This document shows positions 8,483-17,733 of a stretch of DNA of 64,000 nt, piece after piece; positions within the stretch are counted from its first letter, which is position 1; each line of letters opens with the position of its first letter. The DNA is taken from contig NZ_SCMX01000035.1 of the NCBI RefSeq assembly GCF_005503625.1, positions 1 to 64,000 of the forward strand, written 5' to 3'. Source of the stretch: Cupriavidus sp. 2SB (GTDB lineage Bacteria > Pseudomonadota > Gammaproteobacteria > Burkholderiales > Burkholderiaceae). The notes under the pieces were generated by a model, which was given only the letters and a program-made list of their open reading frames with translations, did not search any database and was not told the origin of the DNA. Both the position numbers and the translations under genes were made by a program.

Positions 8483-11400
8483 TCAGTGCGAGACGGCCTC
8501 GGGCTGCTTCACGTCGAGCGGGTTGCCCTCGGCGTCGATCTGCAGCGGGCCGGTGCCGGAGTACTTGTCCAGCGCCAGGTAGATCACCGGCGTGATGAAC
8601 AGCGTGATGACTTGCGAGAACAGCAGGCCGCCCACCACCGCCAGGCCCAGCGGCTGACGCAGTTCGGCGCCCGCACCCAGACCCAGGGCGAGCGGCAGGG
8701 CGCCCATCACGGCGGCGAACGTGGTCATCATGATCGGACGGAAGCGCAGCAGGCACGCCTGCCGGATCGCCTTCGCCGGATGCATGCCCTGTTCGCGCTG
8801 CGCAGCCAGCGCGAAGTCGATCATCATGATCGCGTTCTTCTTCACGATGCCGATCAGCATCAGCACGCCAATCGTCGCAATCAGCGATAGCTCCACGTTG
8901 AACAGGTACAACGTAGCCAAAGCGCCAATCGCCGCCGAGGGCAGACCGGCGAGAATCGTCAGCGGGTGAATGTAGCTCTCATACAGCACGCCCAGCAGCG
9001 TGTAGATCACCGCCAGCGCCGCCACAAGCAGCACCACCTGCGTGGCCTGCGAGGACTGGAACACGGCCGCATCGCCGCCCCAGCTCGTGAAGATCGACGC
9101 GGGCACTTCCAGTTCCTGCTTGTAGCGATCCATCAGCTTCGACGCGTCGCCCAGCGGCGCACCCGGCGCGAGGTTGAACGACACGGTCACCGAGGGCAAC
9201 TGCCCCTGGTGATTCACCGCAATCGGTCCCACGCGGCGCTCGGTGGTGGCAAAGGCCGACACCGGCACCATCTGGCCGGTCTTGCTGCGCACGTAGAGCT
9301 TGGAGAACGCAGTCTCATCCACGCGATCCACATCGGCGGCGGTCAGGATCACGTAGTAGTTGTCGATGGGCGTATAGATCGTGGAGACCTGCCGCTCGCC
9401 GAATGCGGTGTACAGCGCCGTGCGAACGTCCTGGATCTGCACGCCCAGCGCATTGGCCTTGTCGCGGTCGATGGTCAGGTGCGCCTCAAGGCCCGACTGC
9501 TGCGAATCGCTCGTCACGTCGCGGAACATCGGCTCGGCGCGCATCTTGGCCATGAGCTTGTCGCTGAACTCCTGCAACTGCCCGGCCTTCACGCTCTGCA
9601 GCGTGTACTGGTAGCGGCTCTTGCTCTGGCGTCCGCCCAGGCGCAGGTTCTGCACGGGCGAGAAATACACCTGCAGCCCCGGCACGCCCGAGACATCCTT
9701 TCGCAGCGACTCCACCACCTGCGGCATCTTCACGCGCTCGCCAAGCGGCTTCAGTTCCACGAACATGCGGCCCGTGTTGATGGCCGGCGACGGCCCGCCG
9801 CCAATCGATGCCACCACGCTCTTCACCGACGGATTCGCGCGGATACGCTCGGCAGCATCGCGCAGGCGCTCGGACATCGCTTCGAACGAAATGTCCTGCG
9901 GCCCTTCGGCATTTACCTGGATCTGGCCGATGTCTTCCTCGGGGAAGAAGCCCTTCGGAATCTTCACGAACATCACGGCGGTAATCACGAACGTGAGACC
10001 CGCGATACCGAGCACGAAGCGGCGATGCGCCAGGCACCAGTCCAGCCCGCGCGCATAGTTGTGCAACGTCCATTCGAACAGGTCTTCGAACCACTGCGTG
10101 GAGCGCATGCCGATGGTCTGCTTCTGCACCACGCGATGCACGGGCGCGCCCGCTGCGTGATCGCCATAGGCATGCTGCGATTCATCGACAGGTACGTTCT
10201 CCGCCGACAGGAAGCGCGCGCACAACATCGGGATCAGCGTCAGCGAGACCAGCGCCGAGACCAGGATCGACAGCGACACCACCGCCGCGAATTCGTGGAA
10301 CAGCAGGCCGATCACCCCCGGCATGAAGAAGATCGGGATGAACACGGCCACCAGCGAAATCGAGATCGACAGGATGGTGAAGCCCATCTCGCGCGAACCC
10401 ACCAGCGCGGCCTTGAGCGGCGGCACGCCTTCCTCGATATGGCGCACGATGTTCTCGAGCATCACGATGGCGTCGTCCACCACCAGACCCACGGCCAGCG
10501 TGATGGCCAGCAGCGACACGTTGTCGAGGCTGTAGCCGAACGCCTTCATCAGCGCCACGGTGCCGATCAGCGAGATGGGCAGCGAGACCGTGGGAATCAG
10601 CGTGGCCGCCGCGCGGCGCAGGAACAGGAAGATGACCAGCACCACCAGCGCCACGGTCAGCGCCAGCGTGAACTGTACGTCATGGATCGATTCGCGGATC
10701 GATACCGAGCGGTCGTTCACCACGGCCACGTTGACCGATTCCGGCATCTGCTGCTTCAGGCGCGGCAGCGCATTCCTGACGGCATCGACCACGGCCACCG
10801 TGTTGGCATCAGGCTGGCGCTGCACGGCCAATACGATGGAGCGTTCGTTGTTGAGCCAGCTACCGGTCTTGATGGTCTCGACGCTGTCTTCCACATCGGC
10901 CACGTCAGAGAGTCGCACCACGGCGCCGCTAGGCTGGCTCGCCACGATGATGTTGCGGAACGCTTCCGCACTCGTCATCTGGCGATTGGCCTGGATGGTC
11001 AGCGTCTGTCGCGCGCCATCGAGCGTACCGACCGGCGTGTTGGCATTGGCGCGATTCAATGCCGTGGCGAGCTCGTCGAGCGTGAGACCGCGCGCGGCGA
11101 GTGCATCGGGGTGCGCACGCACGCGCACCGAGAAACGTTTCTGACCGTAGACCTGCACCTGCGCCACGCCGGGCAATGTGGCCAGCGTGGGCGAGATCAG
11201 GTTGTCGCCGAATGCATTCAGTTCGCCCAGGCTCATTGATGGCGAATTGATGGCCAGCAAGATCACCGGTGCGTCCGCCGGGTTCACCTTGCGGTACGAC
11301 GGCGGCACCGTCATCTCGATCGGCAACGAACGTTGCGCGCGGAACAGCGCGGCCTGCACGTCAACGGCCGCATCGTCGATACTGCGGTCGCTGTTGAATT

Positions 11401-11680
11401 CGATGGTGATGCTGGAGTTGCCGAGCGTGTTCGACGAACTGATCACGGTCACGCCCGGAATCGTCGCGAACTGCTTTTCCAGTTGCGTGGCCACCGAAGC
11501 CGCCATGGTCTCGGGACTCGCCCCGGGCAGCGTGGCGGTGACCTGGATCACCGGCGAGTTGAAGCTGGGCAGCGCGGCAATCGGAATCGTCGGATACAAC
11601 ACGATGCCGGTGACGATGACGGCCAGGCACAGCAGCACCGTCATCACGGGCCGGCGGATACAAAGCTCGGACAAACTCAT
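8483..11680 (-). CDS. RND multidrug efflux permease (MdtB/MdtC-like)
   Basis: 1065 residues, normal for an AcrB/MdtC-type proton-driven exporter of the inner membrane. Twelve membrane helices and two large periplasmic loops are evident. The proton-relay Asp pair is in helix 4 (LAVGLVVDDAIVMLENI, about residue 400), and the pore motifs of the family are present. The opening MSLSELCIRRPVMT is typical. The ATG at 11680 is only four bases past the adaptor stop, so the two genes are coupled; an ATG at 11737 lies inside the adaptor gene. Substrates cannot be told from sequence. No outer-membrane factor gene follows, so a shared TolC-like protein must complete the pump. Confidence 0.93.
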   Translation of the reverse strand: MSLSELCIRRPVMTVLLCLAVIVTGIVLYPTIPIAALPSFNSPVIQVTATLPGASPETMAASVATQLEKQFATIPGVTVISSSNTLGNSSITIEFNSDRSIDDAAVDVQAALFRAQRSLPIEMTVPPSYRKVNPADAPVILLAINSPSMSLGELNAFGDNLISPTLATLPGVAQVQVYGQKRFSVRVRAHPDALAARGLTLDELATALNRANANTPVGTLDGARQTLTIQANRQMTSAEAFRNIIVASQPSGAVVRLSDVADVEDSVETIKTGSWLNNERSIVLAVQRQPDANTVAVVDAVRNALPRLKQQMPESVNVAVVNDRSVSIRESIHDVQFTLALTVALVVLVIFLFLRRAAATLIPTVSLPISLIGTVALMKAFGYSLDNVSLLAITLAVGLVVDDAIVMLENIVRHIEEGVPPLKAALVGSREMGFTILSISISLVAVFIPIFFMPGVIGLLFHEFAAVVSLSILVSALVSLTLIPMLCARFLSAENVPVDESQHAYGDHAAGAPVHRVVQKQTIGMRSTQWFEDLFEWTLHNYARGLDWCLAHRRFVLGIAGLTFVITAVMFVKIPKGFFPEEDIGQIQVNAEGPQDISFEAMSERLRDAAERIRANPSVKSVVASIGGGPSPAINTGRMFVELKPLGERVKMPQVVESLRKDVSGVPGLQVYFSPVQNLRLGGRQSKSRYQYTLQSVKAGQLQEFSDKLMAKMRAEPMFRDVTSDSQQSGLEAHLTIDRDKANALGVQIQDVRTALYTAFGERQVSTIYTPIDNYYVILTAADVDRVDETAFSKLYVRSKTGQMVPVSAFATTERRVGPIAVNHQGQLPSVTVSFNLAPGAPLGDASKLMDRYKQELEVPASIFTSWGGDAAVFQSSQATQVVLLVAALAVIYTLLGVLYESYIHPLTILAGLPSAAIGALATLYLFNVELSLIATIGVLMLIGIVKKNAIMMIDFALAAQREQGMHPAKAIRQACLLRFRPIMMTTFAAVMGALPLALGLGAGAELRQPLGLAVVGGLLFSQVITLFITPVIYLALDKYSGTGPLQIDAEGNPLDVKQPEAVSH

Positions 11681-11684
11681 GATG

Positions 11685-12923
11685 TCAGTGTCCGTTGCCG
11701 TTGGGTGCTGCCGCTGGAGCCGATGCTGCGGCACCACGCGCCGGCACTTCGCGCACCAGCGTGCCCGGACGCAGGTTCTGCGCGCCCTCGATCACCACGC
11801 GGGCCTTGGGCTGCACGCCTTCGACCACGGCGGCTGCGGCGGTGGTGACGATGACCTTCACCGGCACGCGCGCCACCTTGCTGTCCGGCTGCACCACGTA
11901 GACAAAGCGGCCCTCGGGACCTGTCACCACGGCTTGCGGCGGCACGCTCAGCGCATCCTTCAGCGTCTGCACCGTGGCGCTGACGTTGGCATAGGTGCCG
12001 GGCCAGAGCCGGCTTTCCGCGTTGTCGAACATCGCCTTGACGCGGATGCTGCCGTATTGCGGGTCCACCGTGTTGTCGACGAACGTGATCTTGCCGGTGA
12101 CCGGGTTCTTGTTGCCGTCGTTGGGCTGGGCCGTCACGGCCACCGGGCCGGCACGCAGCGCATCGCGCAGCGCAGCCAGTTGCCGCTCCGGCAGCGTGAA
12201 CGTGACCGTGATCGGCGCGATCTGGGCCACGGTCACCATCGGCAAGGCATTGGTCGGCGTCACCAGCGAACCGGGGAAGACATTGATGATGCCGGTGCGT
12301 CCGCCGATGGTCGCGCGGATGGTGCCGTAGCTGATGGCCACCTGGCTGGCCTCGATGGCAGCCTGGTCAGCGCGGATCGTGGCTTCGAATCCATCCACCT
12401 TCGCCTGGGCCGTATCCACGGCGCTGCGCGAAATGAAATTGCGCTGCAGCAGTTCCTGGCTGCGCGCCAGCGTGCGGCGGGCATCGGAGAGATCTGCCTG
12501 ATCGCGCATGAGCTGGGCGCGGGCCTTTGCCAGATTGGCTTCGTCCATGCGCGAATCGAGCGAGAACAGCAGATCGCCCGGCTTCACGGTCTGGCCTTCC
12601 TTGATATGCACGGTGCGCACGGTGCTCGATACCTGTGGGCGCACGTCCACGCTCTGCATGGCCGTCACGGTGCCGTTGGCGTTGACTTCCACGGGCACGT
12701 CGCCCTGCTGCACGAGGGCAGTAGCCACAGCCGCAGCGCTGGGGCCCTTGGCTACAGGCTTCGGGGCGAGCCACGTCTTCCAGCCGAACCACCCGGCAAT
12801 TGCCACGACCAGTACCGCGATCACCACTACCCATGGCGATGTACGGCCACGGCCCGTGCTGGCGGCCGCGCTCCAGTTCCCATCGACAAAGCCTTTCGGC
12901 TGGTCGATCCCATCTGATTTCAT
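11685..12923 (-). CDS. RND efflux periplasmic adaptor (MdtA-like)
   Basis: 412 residues. A cytoplasmic N-terminal stretch is followed by one membrane helix (about residues 31-50). Then come the lipoyl half-motifs and alpha-hairpin (VRPQVSSTVRTVHIKEGQTV and the Ala-rich coiled region), the beta-barrel domain and a Pro/Ala-rich tail. This is the membrane fusion protein that links the permease to an outer-membrane channel. It is the first gene of the two-gene operon, and its own promoter must lie in the 288-base gap upstream, where I saw no clear regulator gene or operator. Confidence 0.92.
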   Translation of the reverse strand: MKSDGIDQPKGFVDGNWSAAASTGRGRTSPWVVVIAVLVVAIAGWFGWKTWLAPKPVAKGPSAAAVATALVQQGDVPVEVNANGTVTAMQSVDVRPQVSSTVRTVHIKEGQTVKPGDLLFSLDSRMDEANLAKARAQLMRDQADLSDARRTLARSQELLQRNFISRSAVDTAQAKVDGFEATIRADQAAIEASQVAISYGTIRATIGGRTGIINVFPGSLVTPTNALPMVTVAQIAPITVTFTLPERQLAALRDALRAGPVAVTAQPNDGNKNPVTGKITFVDNTVDPQYGSIRVKAMFDNAESRLWPGTYANVSATVQTLKDALSVPPQAVVTGPEGRFVYVVQPDSKVARVPVKVIVTTAAAAVVEGVQPKARVVIEGAQNLRPGTLVREVPARGAAASAPAAAPNGNGH

Positions 12924-13211
12924 GTGAGGACCCTCAATTGCCGCATGGCGCGCTCCCCAAAACGTGGCACCCGGCGTCTTGGCACCGGATTTTGCCCGCG
13001 CGAACCGCTACTAGTACCGCGCCTCGCCCATCCAGGCAAAGCGCGTTGTATTACAAGCCATTACAGCATCGATGGGGACGGATGGAGGGCCGGCGGGATG
13101 GCAGCCCCCGGCGGTGGCCAAAATGCTTGTATCAGACCTAAAACATTAGCAGAAAAGCCGGTTCGGGCCACTGGGGAATAACGCGGGAAAGGGGAGGTTT
13201 CGGCGGAAAAC

Positions 13212-13856
13212 TCAGGCGTTTTCCCGCCGATTGAGGCTTTCGAGCGACACTTCACGTGGCCCTGGAACCAGCACCACGCCATCGCCAGCCCGTATGACAC
13301 CTGGGCGCGCCACGCCCAGGTACACGCCCGAAAAGCCACTGCGGGTCATGTCGCGCACGGCATGCGCATAGCCCAGGGCGGCATTCAGTTTGAAGCAGGG
13401 GCGACGTGTCGATTTCACCACAAACTCGACATCGCCGATGTAGAGGTGGTCTCCCACCCACAGTGCGGTTTCGAGCAATCCTTGCGTGGTCAGGTTCTCG
13501 CCCATCGCACCAAACGCCAGCGGACGCTCGGCTTCTTCCACGCCGGCTTCGCGCCGCCGGGTGTTCCACCAGGTGTAATGCTCGATCGGATAGGCATAGA
13601 CGGCGCGATCCGGGCCACCGTGGACAGTGCGGTCCACCTGTTCATCGCCCGCCATGCCGAGCCGATGCACGCCCACCGCGATAGGGTGATGCTGGGTGCT
13701 GAGGGGGTGCTTGCGAATGGCCGACATGACCACGGCCTCGGTTCCGGCACCCGCCACGACCAGCGGCAGCGCCGTCCCCACATTGACAGCCAGTACGCGC
13801 CGGACGGCAGGGCCGCCGGTGCCCATTGGATTGGGACGCGGATCGGATTCGGCCAC
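13212..13856 (-). CDS. MOSC domain protein (YiiM-like)
   Basis: 214 residues from a GTG at 13856, chosen because AAGGAGGG lies eight bases upstream; an in-frame ATG at 14000 would add 48 residues of low-complexity, non-conserved sequence. The MOSC domain covers most of the protein, with the conserved Cys in STRRPCFKL (about residue 155) and the GDEQVDRTVHGG motif. Such proteins are thought to move sulfur to the molybdenum cofactor or to reduce N-hydroxylated bases, as E. coli YiiM does. The exact substrate is unknown. It stands alone. Confidence 0.85.
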   Translation of the reverse strand: MAESDPRPNPMGTGGPAVRRVLAVNVGTALPLVVAGAGTEAVVMSAIRKHPLSTQHHPIAVGVHRLGMAGDEQVDRTVHGGPDRAVYAYPIEHYTWWNTRRREAGVEEAERPLAFGAMGENLTTQGLLETALWVGDHLYIGDVEFVVKSTRRPCFKLNAALGYAHAVRDMTRSGFSGVYLGVARPGVIRAGDGVVLVPGPREVSLESLNRRENA

Positions 13857-14043
13857 GGTACGCCCTCCTTGCGTGTGCGGGGCCCGCGCGGGTGCCCAGC
13901 TTTTCGCTGGTGCCACGCGCTGACTTTGTGAACCGAGTGTACCGGCTCGTCCACGCGTTTGAGGATGGGTAATGTGGGGAAACAGACGCTCCCGGCACAC
14001 GCGCCAAGCGCGCGCCGGGGCAGGGGTGAGGCAGGGACGAAAC

Positions 14044-15057
14044 TCAGCGCGAAAGCGCAGGCGTCAGCGCCTTGGGATTGGCGATGCTGTCGTGCTTGCC
14101 GCCCAGCACGTCGAGGATGTTCTGGAACGCGGTGCGGAAGTACAGCTCGTAGCTGTCACGCTCCACATAGCCCAGGTGCGGCGTGCAGATGCAGTTCTCC
14201 ATGCGCAGCAGCGCGTGGCCCTGCAGGATCGGCTCGGATTCGAAGACGTCGATGGCCGCCATGCCGGGGCGGCCCCGGTTCAGCGCGGCCACGAGCGCGT
14301 TTTCCTCGATCAGCTCGGCACGGCTGGTATTCACGAAAAGCGCCGTGGGCTTCATGCGTTGCAGGTCAGACAGCTTGACGATGCCGCGCGTCTCGTCGTT
14401 CAGGCGCAGGTGCAGCGACAGCACGTCGCTGTCGGCGAACAGTTGCTCGACGGATTCCGCCACGTTCAGGCCGTCGTCGCGCGCCGCCTGTTGCGACGCC
14501 TCGCGGCCCCAGACCAGCACGTTCATGCCGAACGCACGCCCGAAGCCAGCCAGCAGCTTGCCGATCTTGCCGTAGCCCCAGATCCCCAGCGTCTGGCCAC
14601 GCAACACCTGGCCCAGCCCGAAATTCGGCGGCATCGTGGTCGACTTCAGGCCCGACTGCTGCCAGGCGCCATGCTTGAGGCTGGCCACGTACTGCGGAAT
14701 GCGGCGCTGGGCCGCCATGATCAACGCCCACGTGAGTTCGGCGGGTGCCACGGGCGATCCCACGCCTTCCAGCACCACGATGCCACGGTCGGTGCAGGCT
14801 TCGATATCCACATGACTACCGGCCCGGCCCGTCTGGCTGATGATGCGCAGCTTGGGCAGCTTCTCGAGCAACTGACGCGTCACTCGCGTCCGTTCGCGGA
14901 TCAACACCAGCGCCTCCACATCGGAGAGGCGCGCGGCCAACTGGCCCACACCTTTGACGGTATTGTTGAAAACCTTCACGTCATGCCCTTCCAGCAGGGA
15001 AAAGCAGGGCAGCTTGCGCACGGCGTCCTGGTAATCGTCGAGAACGGCAATCTTCAT
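14044..15057 (-). CDS. D-2-hydroxyacid dehydrogenase family protein
   Basis: 337 residues from the ATG at 15057 (MKIAVLDDY). The N-terminal substrate domain is followed by a Rossmann NAD-binding domain with GIWGYGKIG (about residue 155). The catalytic set is present: Arg in NTSRAELIEE (about 245), a downstream acidic residue, and His in CTPHLGYVERD (about 292). These enzymes interconvert 2-oxoacids and D-2-hydroxyacids with NAD(P)H. This subgroup is close to annotated phosphoglycerate-dehydrogenase-like proteins, but no serA-type ACT domain is present. It is divergent from pckG across a 505-base gap. The physiological substrate is unknown. Confidence 0.87.
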   Translation of the reverse strand: MKIAVLDDYQDAVRKLPCFSLLEGHDVKVFNNTVKGVGQLAARLSDVEALVLIRERTRVTRQLLEKLPKLRIISQTGRAGSHVDIEACTDRGIVVLEGVGSPVAPAELTWALIMAAQRRIPQYVASLKHGAWQQSGLKSTTMPPNFGLGQVLRGQTLGIWGYGKIGKLLAGFGRAFGMNVLVWGREASQQAARDDGLNVAESVEQLFADSDVLSLHLRLNDETRGIVKLSDLQRMKPTALFVNTSRAELIEENALVAALNRGRPGMAAIDVFESEPILQGHALLRMENCICTPHLGYVERDSYELYFRTAFQNILDVLGGKHDSIANPKALTPALSR

Positions 15058-15562
15058 TGGTGACTCTTTGAACGGGGGCTTGGTGCGCGCGGCCACAGAA
15101 TCAGCGCGCGCCGGACAGTATTGTTGGCTTCCCTGACGCAACATCCACGACAGACAAGCGCAGGAATTCGAACAGCCATTTTGACAGGGGCGACAATGCT
15201 GCGCAGCAAAAAACAGGGGGCCCGTAGAGTGGTATTCTTGCCCGCTTCCGCGACGCGACAGGTTGGTCGAGCCAAGCTCCCACTCCCTGTTCGCCGCCGG
15301 ACAATGCCCGACCGGCCCCTGCCGTCCGTCAGAAACGGACGAAGCGCAACTGTATCGCAGCCGCAGGGACCCCCGCGACCCTTTGCCCTCAATTGGTCGC
15401 CGCCGAGTTGTAACGGGATGTGACCACACCGTATGCGAGCGTTTTGCCTTCTTTCCCGGCAGGCGCCCGGCCCGGTAGCCGGTCTTCCCCGCTCACTCCG
15501 CACCCGGCCCCTCGCGCCGGTTGGACATTGCAAGGTTTCTTTTTCGCTTTGGAGCAGTAGAT
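15058..15562. other. 505-base divergent intergenic region before pckG
   Basis: No protein-coding gene is supported here. A good -35 hexamer (TTGACA at 15181-15186) points towards pckG, but a matching -10 at 17 bases is not convincing. The region must carry the promoters of both divergent genes. The pckG ribosome site (GGAG at 15551-15554) is at its end. Confidence 0.5.
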
Positions 15563-17416
15563 ATGAACCACCCCACAATGCAAGGCACACCGGCCCTGAA
15601 CGTGCCGGCCTGGGTAAAGAACCAGAAACTGGTCGCCTGGGTTGCCGAGATCGCTTCCCTGACCAAGCCGGACCAGATCTACTGGTGCGATGGCTCGCAG
15701 GAAGAATATGACCGCCTGTGCGAACTGATGGTCGCTGCGGGCACCATGCGCCGCCTGAACCCGGCCAAGCGCAAGAATTCGTTCCTGGCGCTGTCGGACC
15801 CTTCCGACGTGGCACGTGTGGAAGACCGCACCTTCATCTGCTCCGAGAAGAAGGAAGACGCCGGCCCCACCAACAACTGGACTGCACCGGCAGAAATGCG
15901 CCAGACGCTGTCTGGCCTGTTCGACGGCTGCATGCGCGGCCGCACCATGTACGTGGTGCCGTTCTCGATGGGCCCGCTGGGTTCGCCGATCGCGCACATC
16001 GGCGTGGAACTGTCCGATTCGCCGTACGTGGCCGTGAACATGCGCATCATGACGCGCATGGGTCGCGCCGTGTACGATGTGCTGGGCACCGACGGCGAGT
16101 TCGTGCCGTGCGTGCACACCGTGGGCAAGCCGCTGGCTGCTGGCGAGCAGGACGTGGCATGGCCGTGCAACAAGACCAAGTACATCGTCCACTTCCCGGA
16201 ATCGCGCGAGATCTGGTCGTTCGGTTCGGGCTACGGCGGCAATGCGCTGCTGGGCAAGAAGTGCTTCGCACTGCGGATCGCCTCGACCATGGGCCGCGAC
16301 GAAGGCTGGCTGGCCGAACACATGCTGATCCTGGGCGTAACCTCGCCCGAGGGCAAGAAGTACCACGTGGCCGCTGCATTCCCGTCGGCCTGCGGCAAGA
16401 CCAACTTCGCGATGCTGATCCCGCCCAAGGGCTACGAAGGCTGGAAGATCACGACGATCGGCGACGACATCGCGTGGATCAAGCCGGGCCAGGACGGCCG
16501 TCTCTACGCCATCAACCCGGAAGCCGGCTACTTCGGCGTGGCCCCGGGCACGAGCGAGAAGACCAACTACAACGCGATGGCGACCCTCAAGGAAAACGTC
16601 ATCTTCACCAACGTGGCGCTGACCGATGACGGCGACGTGTGGTGGGAAGGCATGACCCGCGAAGCCCCGGCGCACCTGGTGGACTGGCAGGGCAAGGATT
16701 GGACGCCTGCTATCGCCAAGGAGACCGGCGCCAAGGCCGCGCACCCGAACGCCCGCTTCACCGCCCCGGCCTCGCAGTGCCCGTCGATCGACGACAACTG
16801 GGACAACCCGGCTGGCGTGCCCATCGACGCCTTCATCTTCGGTGGCCGCCGCAGCACCACGGTGCCGCTGGTGACCGAAGCGCGCAACTGGACCGAAGGC
16901 GTCTACATGGCCGCCACGATGGGCTCGGAAACCACCGCCGCCGCTGCTGGCCAGCAAGGCGTGGTACGCCGCGACCCGTTCGCGATGCTGCCGTTCTGCG
17001 GCTACAACATGAGCGACTACTTCGGCCACTGGCTCGCACTCGGCAAGAAGCTGGAAGCCTCTGGCGCCAAGCTGCCGAAGTTCTACTGCGTGAACTGGTT
17101 CCGCAAGGACGCCGACGGCAACTTCGTCTGGCCGGGCTTCGGCGAGAACATGCGCGTCCTGTCGTGGATGATCGACCGCGTGGAAGGCCGTGGCGAAGGC
17201 GTTGACCACGTCTTCGGCACGTCGCCGCGCTACACCGACCTGAACTGGAACGGCCTGCCGTTCACGGCCGAGCAGTTCGAACAAGTCACGTCGATCGACC
17301 ACGCCGCCTGGCAACAGGAACTGGCGCTGCACGACGAACTGTTCACGCAGCTCAAGCACAACCTGCCGCAGGCACTGGTGGAAACGAAGGACGCACTGGC
17401 CAAGCGCCTGGGCTGA
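15563..17416 (+). CDS. pckG: phosphoenolpyruvate carboxykinase (GTP)
   Basis: 617 residues from the ATG at 15563, preceded by GGAG at eight bases; an in-frame ATG 42 bases upstream lacks a site. It converts oxaloacetate and GTP to phosphoenolpyruvate, GDP and CO2, the first step of gluconeogenesis from organic acids. The GTP-type nucleotide loop FPSACGKTN (about residue 275) and the metal and substrate motifs ([20 protein letters not shown]) are intact. Length is normal for the family. It is a single gene closed by a strong terminator. Its location beside organic-acid uptake genes suits a carboxylate-using lifestyle. Confidence 0.97.
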   Translation: MNHPTMQGTPALNVPAWVKNQKLVAWVAEIASLTKPDQIYWCDGSQEEYDRLCELMVAAGTMRRLNPAKRKNSFLALSDPSDVARVEDRTFICSEKKEDAGPTNNWTAPAEMRQTLSGLFDGCMRGRTMYVVPFSMGPLGSPIAHIGVELSDSPYVAVNMRIMTRMGRAVYDVLGTDGEFVPCVHTVGKPLAAGEQDVAWPCNKTKYIVHFPESREIWSFGSGYGGNALLGKKCFALRIASTMGRDEGWLAEHMLILGVTSPEGKKYHVAAAFPSACGKTNFAMLIPPKGYEGWKITTIGDDIAWIKPGQDGRLYAINPEAGYFGVAPGTSEKTNYNAMATLKENVIFTNVALTDDGDVWWEGMTREAPAHLVDWQGKDWTPAIAKETGAKAAHPNARFTAPASQCPSIDDNWDNPAGVPIDAFIFGGRRSTTVPLVTEARNWTEGVYMAATMGSETTAAAAGQQGVVRRDPFAMLPFCGYNMSDYFGHWLALGKKLEASGAKLPKFYCVNWFRKDADGNFVWPGFGENMRVLSWMIDRVEGRGEGVDHVFGTSPRYTDLNWNGLPFTAEQFEQVTSIDHAAWQQELALHDELFTQLKHNLPQALVETKDALAKRLG

Positions 17417-17437
17417 GTTTCGTTTTTTGCTTTGAGG

Positions 17438-17471
17438 AAAAGCCGACTGGTGAAAGCTGGTCGGCTTTTTT
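17438..17471 (+). terminator. intrinsic terminator of pckG
   Basis: AAAAGCCGAC (17438-17447) pairs with GTCGGCTTTT (17460-17469), followed by more T. Classic stem and T tract, 22 bases after the pckG stop. Confidence 0.9.
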
Positions 17472-17503
17472 GTTGGTTGGCGCTCGCAAGTGCTGTGGGT
17501 TTG

Positions 17504-17532
17504 CTCCCCTCTCCCGCGTTGCGGGAGAGGGG
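17504..17532. repeat. palindromic repeat copy 1 (CCCCTCTCCCGC family)
   Basis: CCCCTCTCCCGC (17506-17517) and its exact complement (17521-17532) flank a GTT loop. It is one of three near-identical palindromes in 190 bases between pckG and the TRAP genes. Confidence 0.85.
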
Positions 17533-17601
17533 CGGGGGAGAGGGCTAGGGGTGCAAGTTGCGACGCAGTCGGCAAGCAGAACCTCCGGCCCTCACCCCCA
17601 A

Positions 17602-17628
17602 CCCCTCTCCCATTTCATGGGAGAGGGG
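17602..17628. repeat. palindromic repeat copy 2
   Basis: CCCCTCTCCCAT (17602-17613) pairs with ATGGGAGAGGGG (17617-17628). It is flanked by CCCTCACCCCCAACC, the same flank found inverted beside copy 3, so the unit is larger than the palindrome. Two bases per arm differ from copies 1 and 3 in a compensated way, so pairing is kept. Confidence 0.85.
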
Positions 17629-17665
17629 AGCTAACCGACAGCGTTTCAAAAGCCCTTGGCTTGCT

Positions 17666-17692
17666 CCCCTCTCCCGCGTTGCGGGAGAGGGG
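17666..17692. repeat. palindromic repeat copy 3
   Basis: Identical to copy 1 in both arms (17666-17677 and 17681-17692), with a GGCTGGGGGTGAGGG flank. It lies just past the end of the TRAP large-permease gene and could act as that operon's terminator or as an mRNA 3' guard. Confidence 0.85.
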
Positions 17693-17733
17693 CTGGGGGT
17701 GAGGGCGAGCGGGTCAACTGCCGATCAAGCAAC

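Noticed and set aside
8966..11239. 757-codon open frame opposite the RND permease gene
   Set aside because: Very rich in His, Arg and Gln, no ribosome site, wholly inside a well-supported gene.
15389..17575. 728-codon open frame opposite pckG
   Set aside because: Shadow of pckG; low-complexity Arg/His/Ala product.
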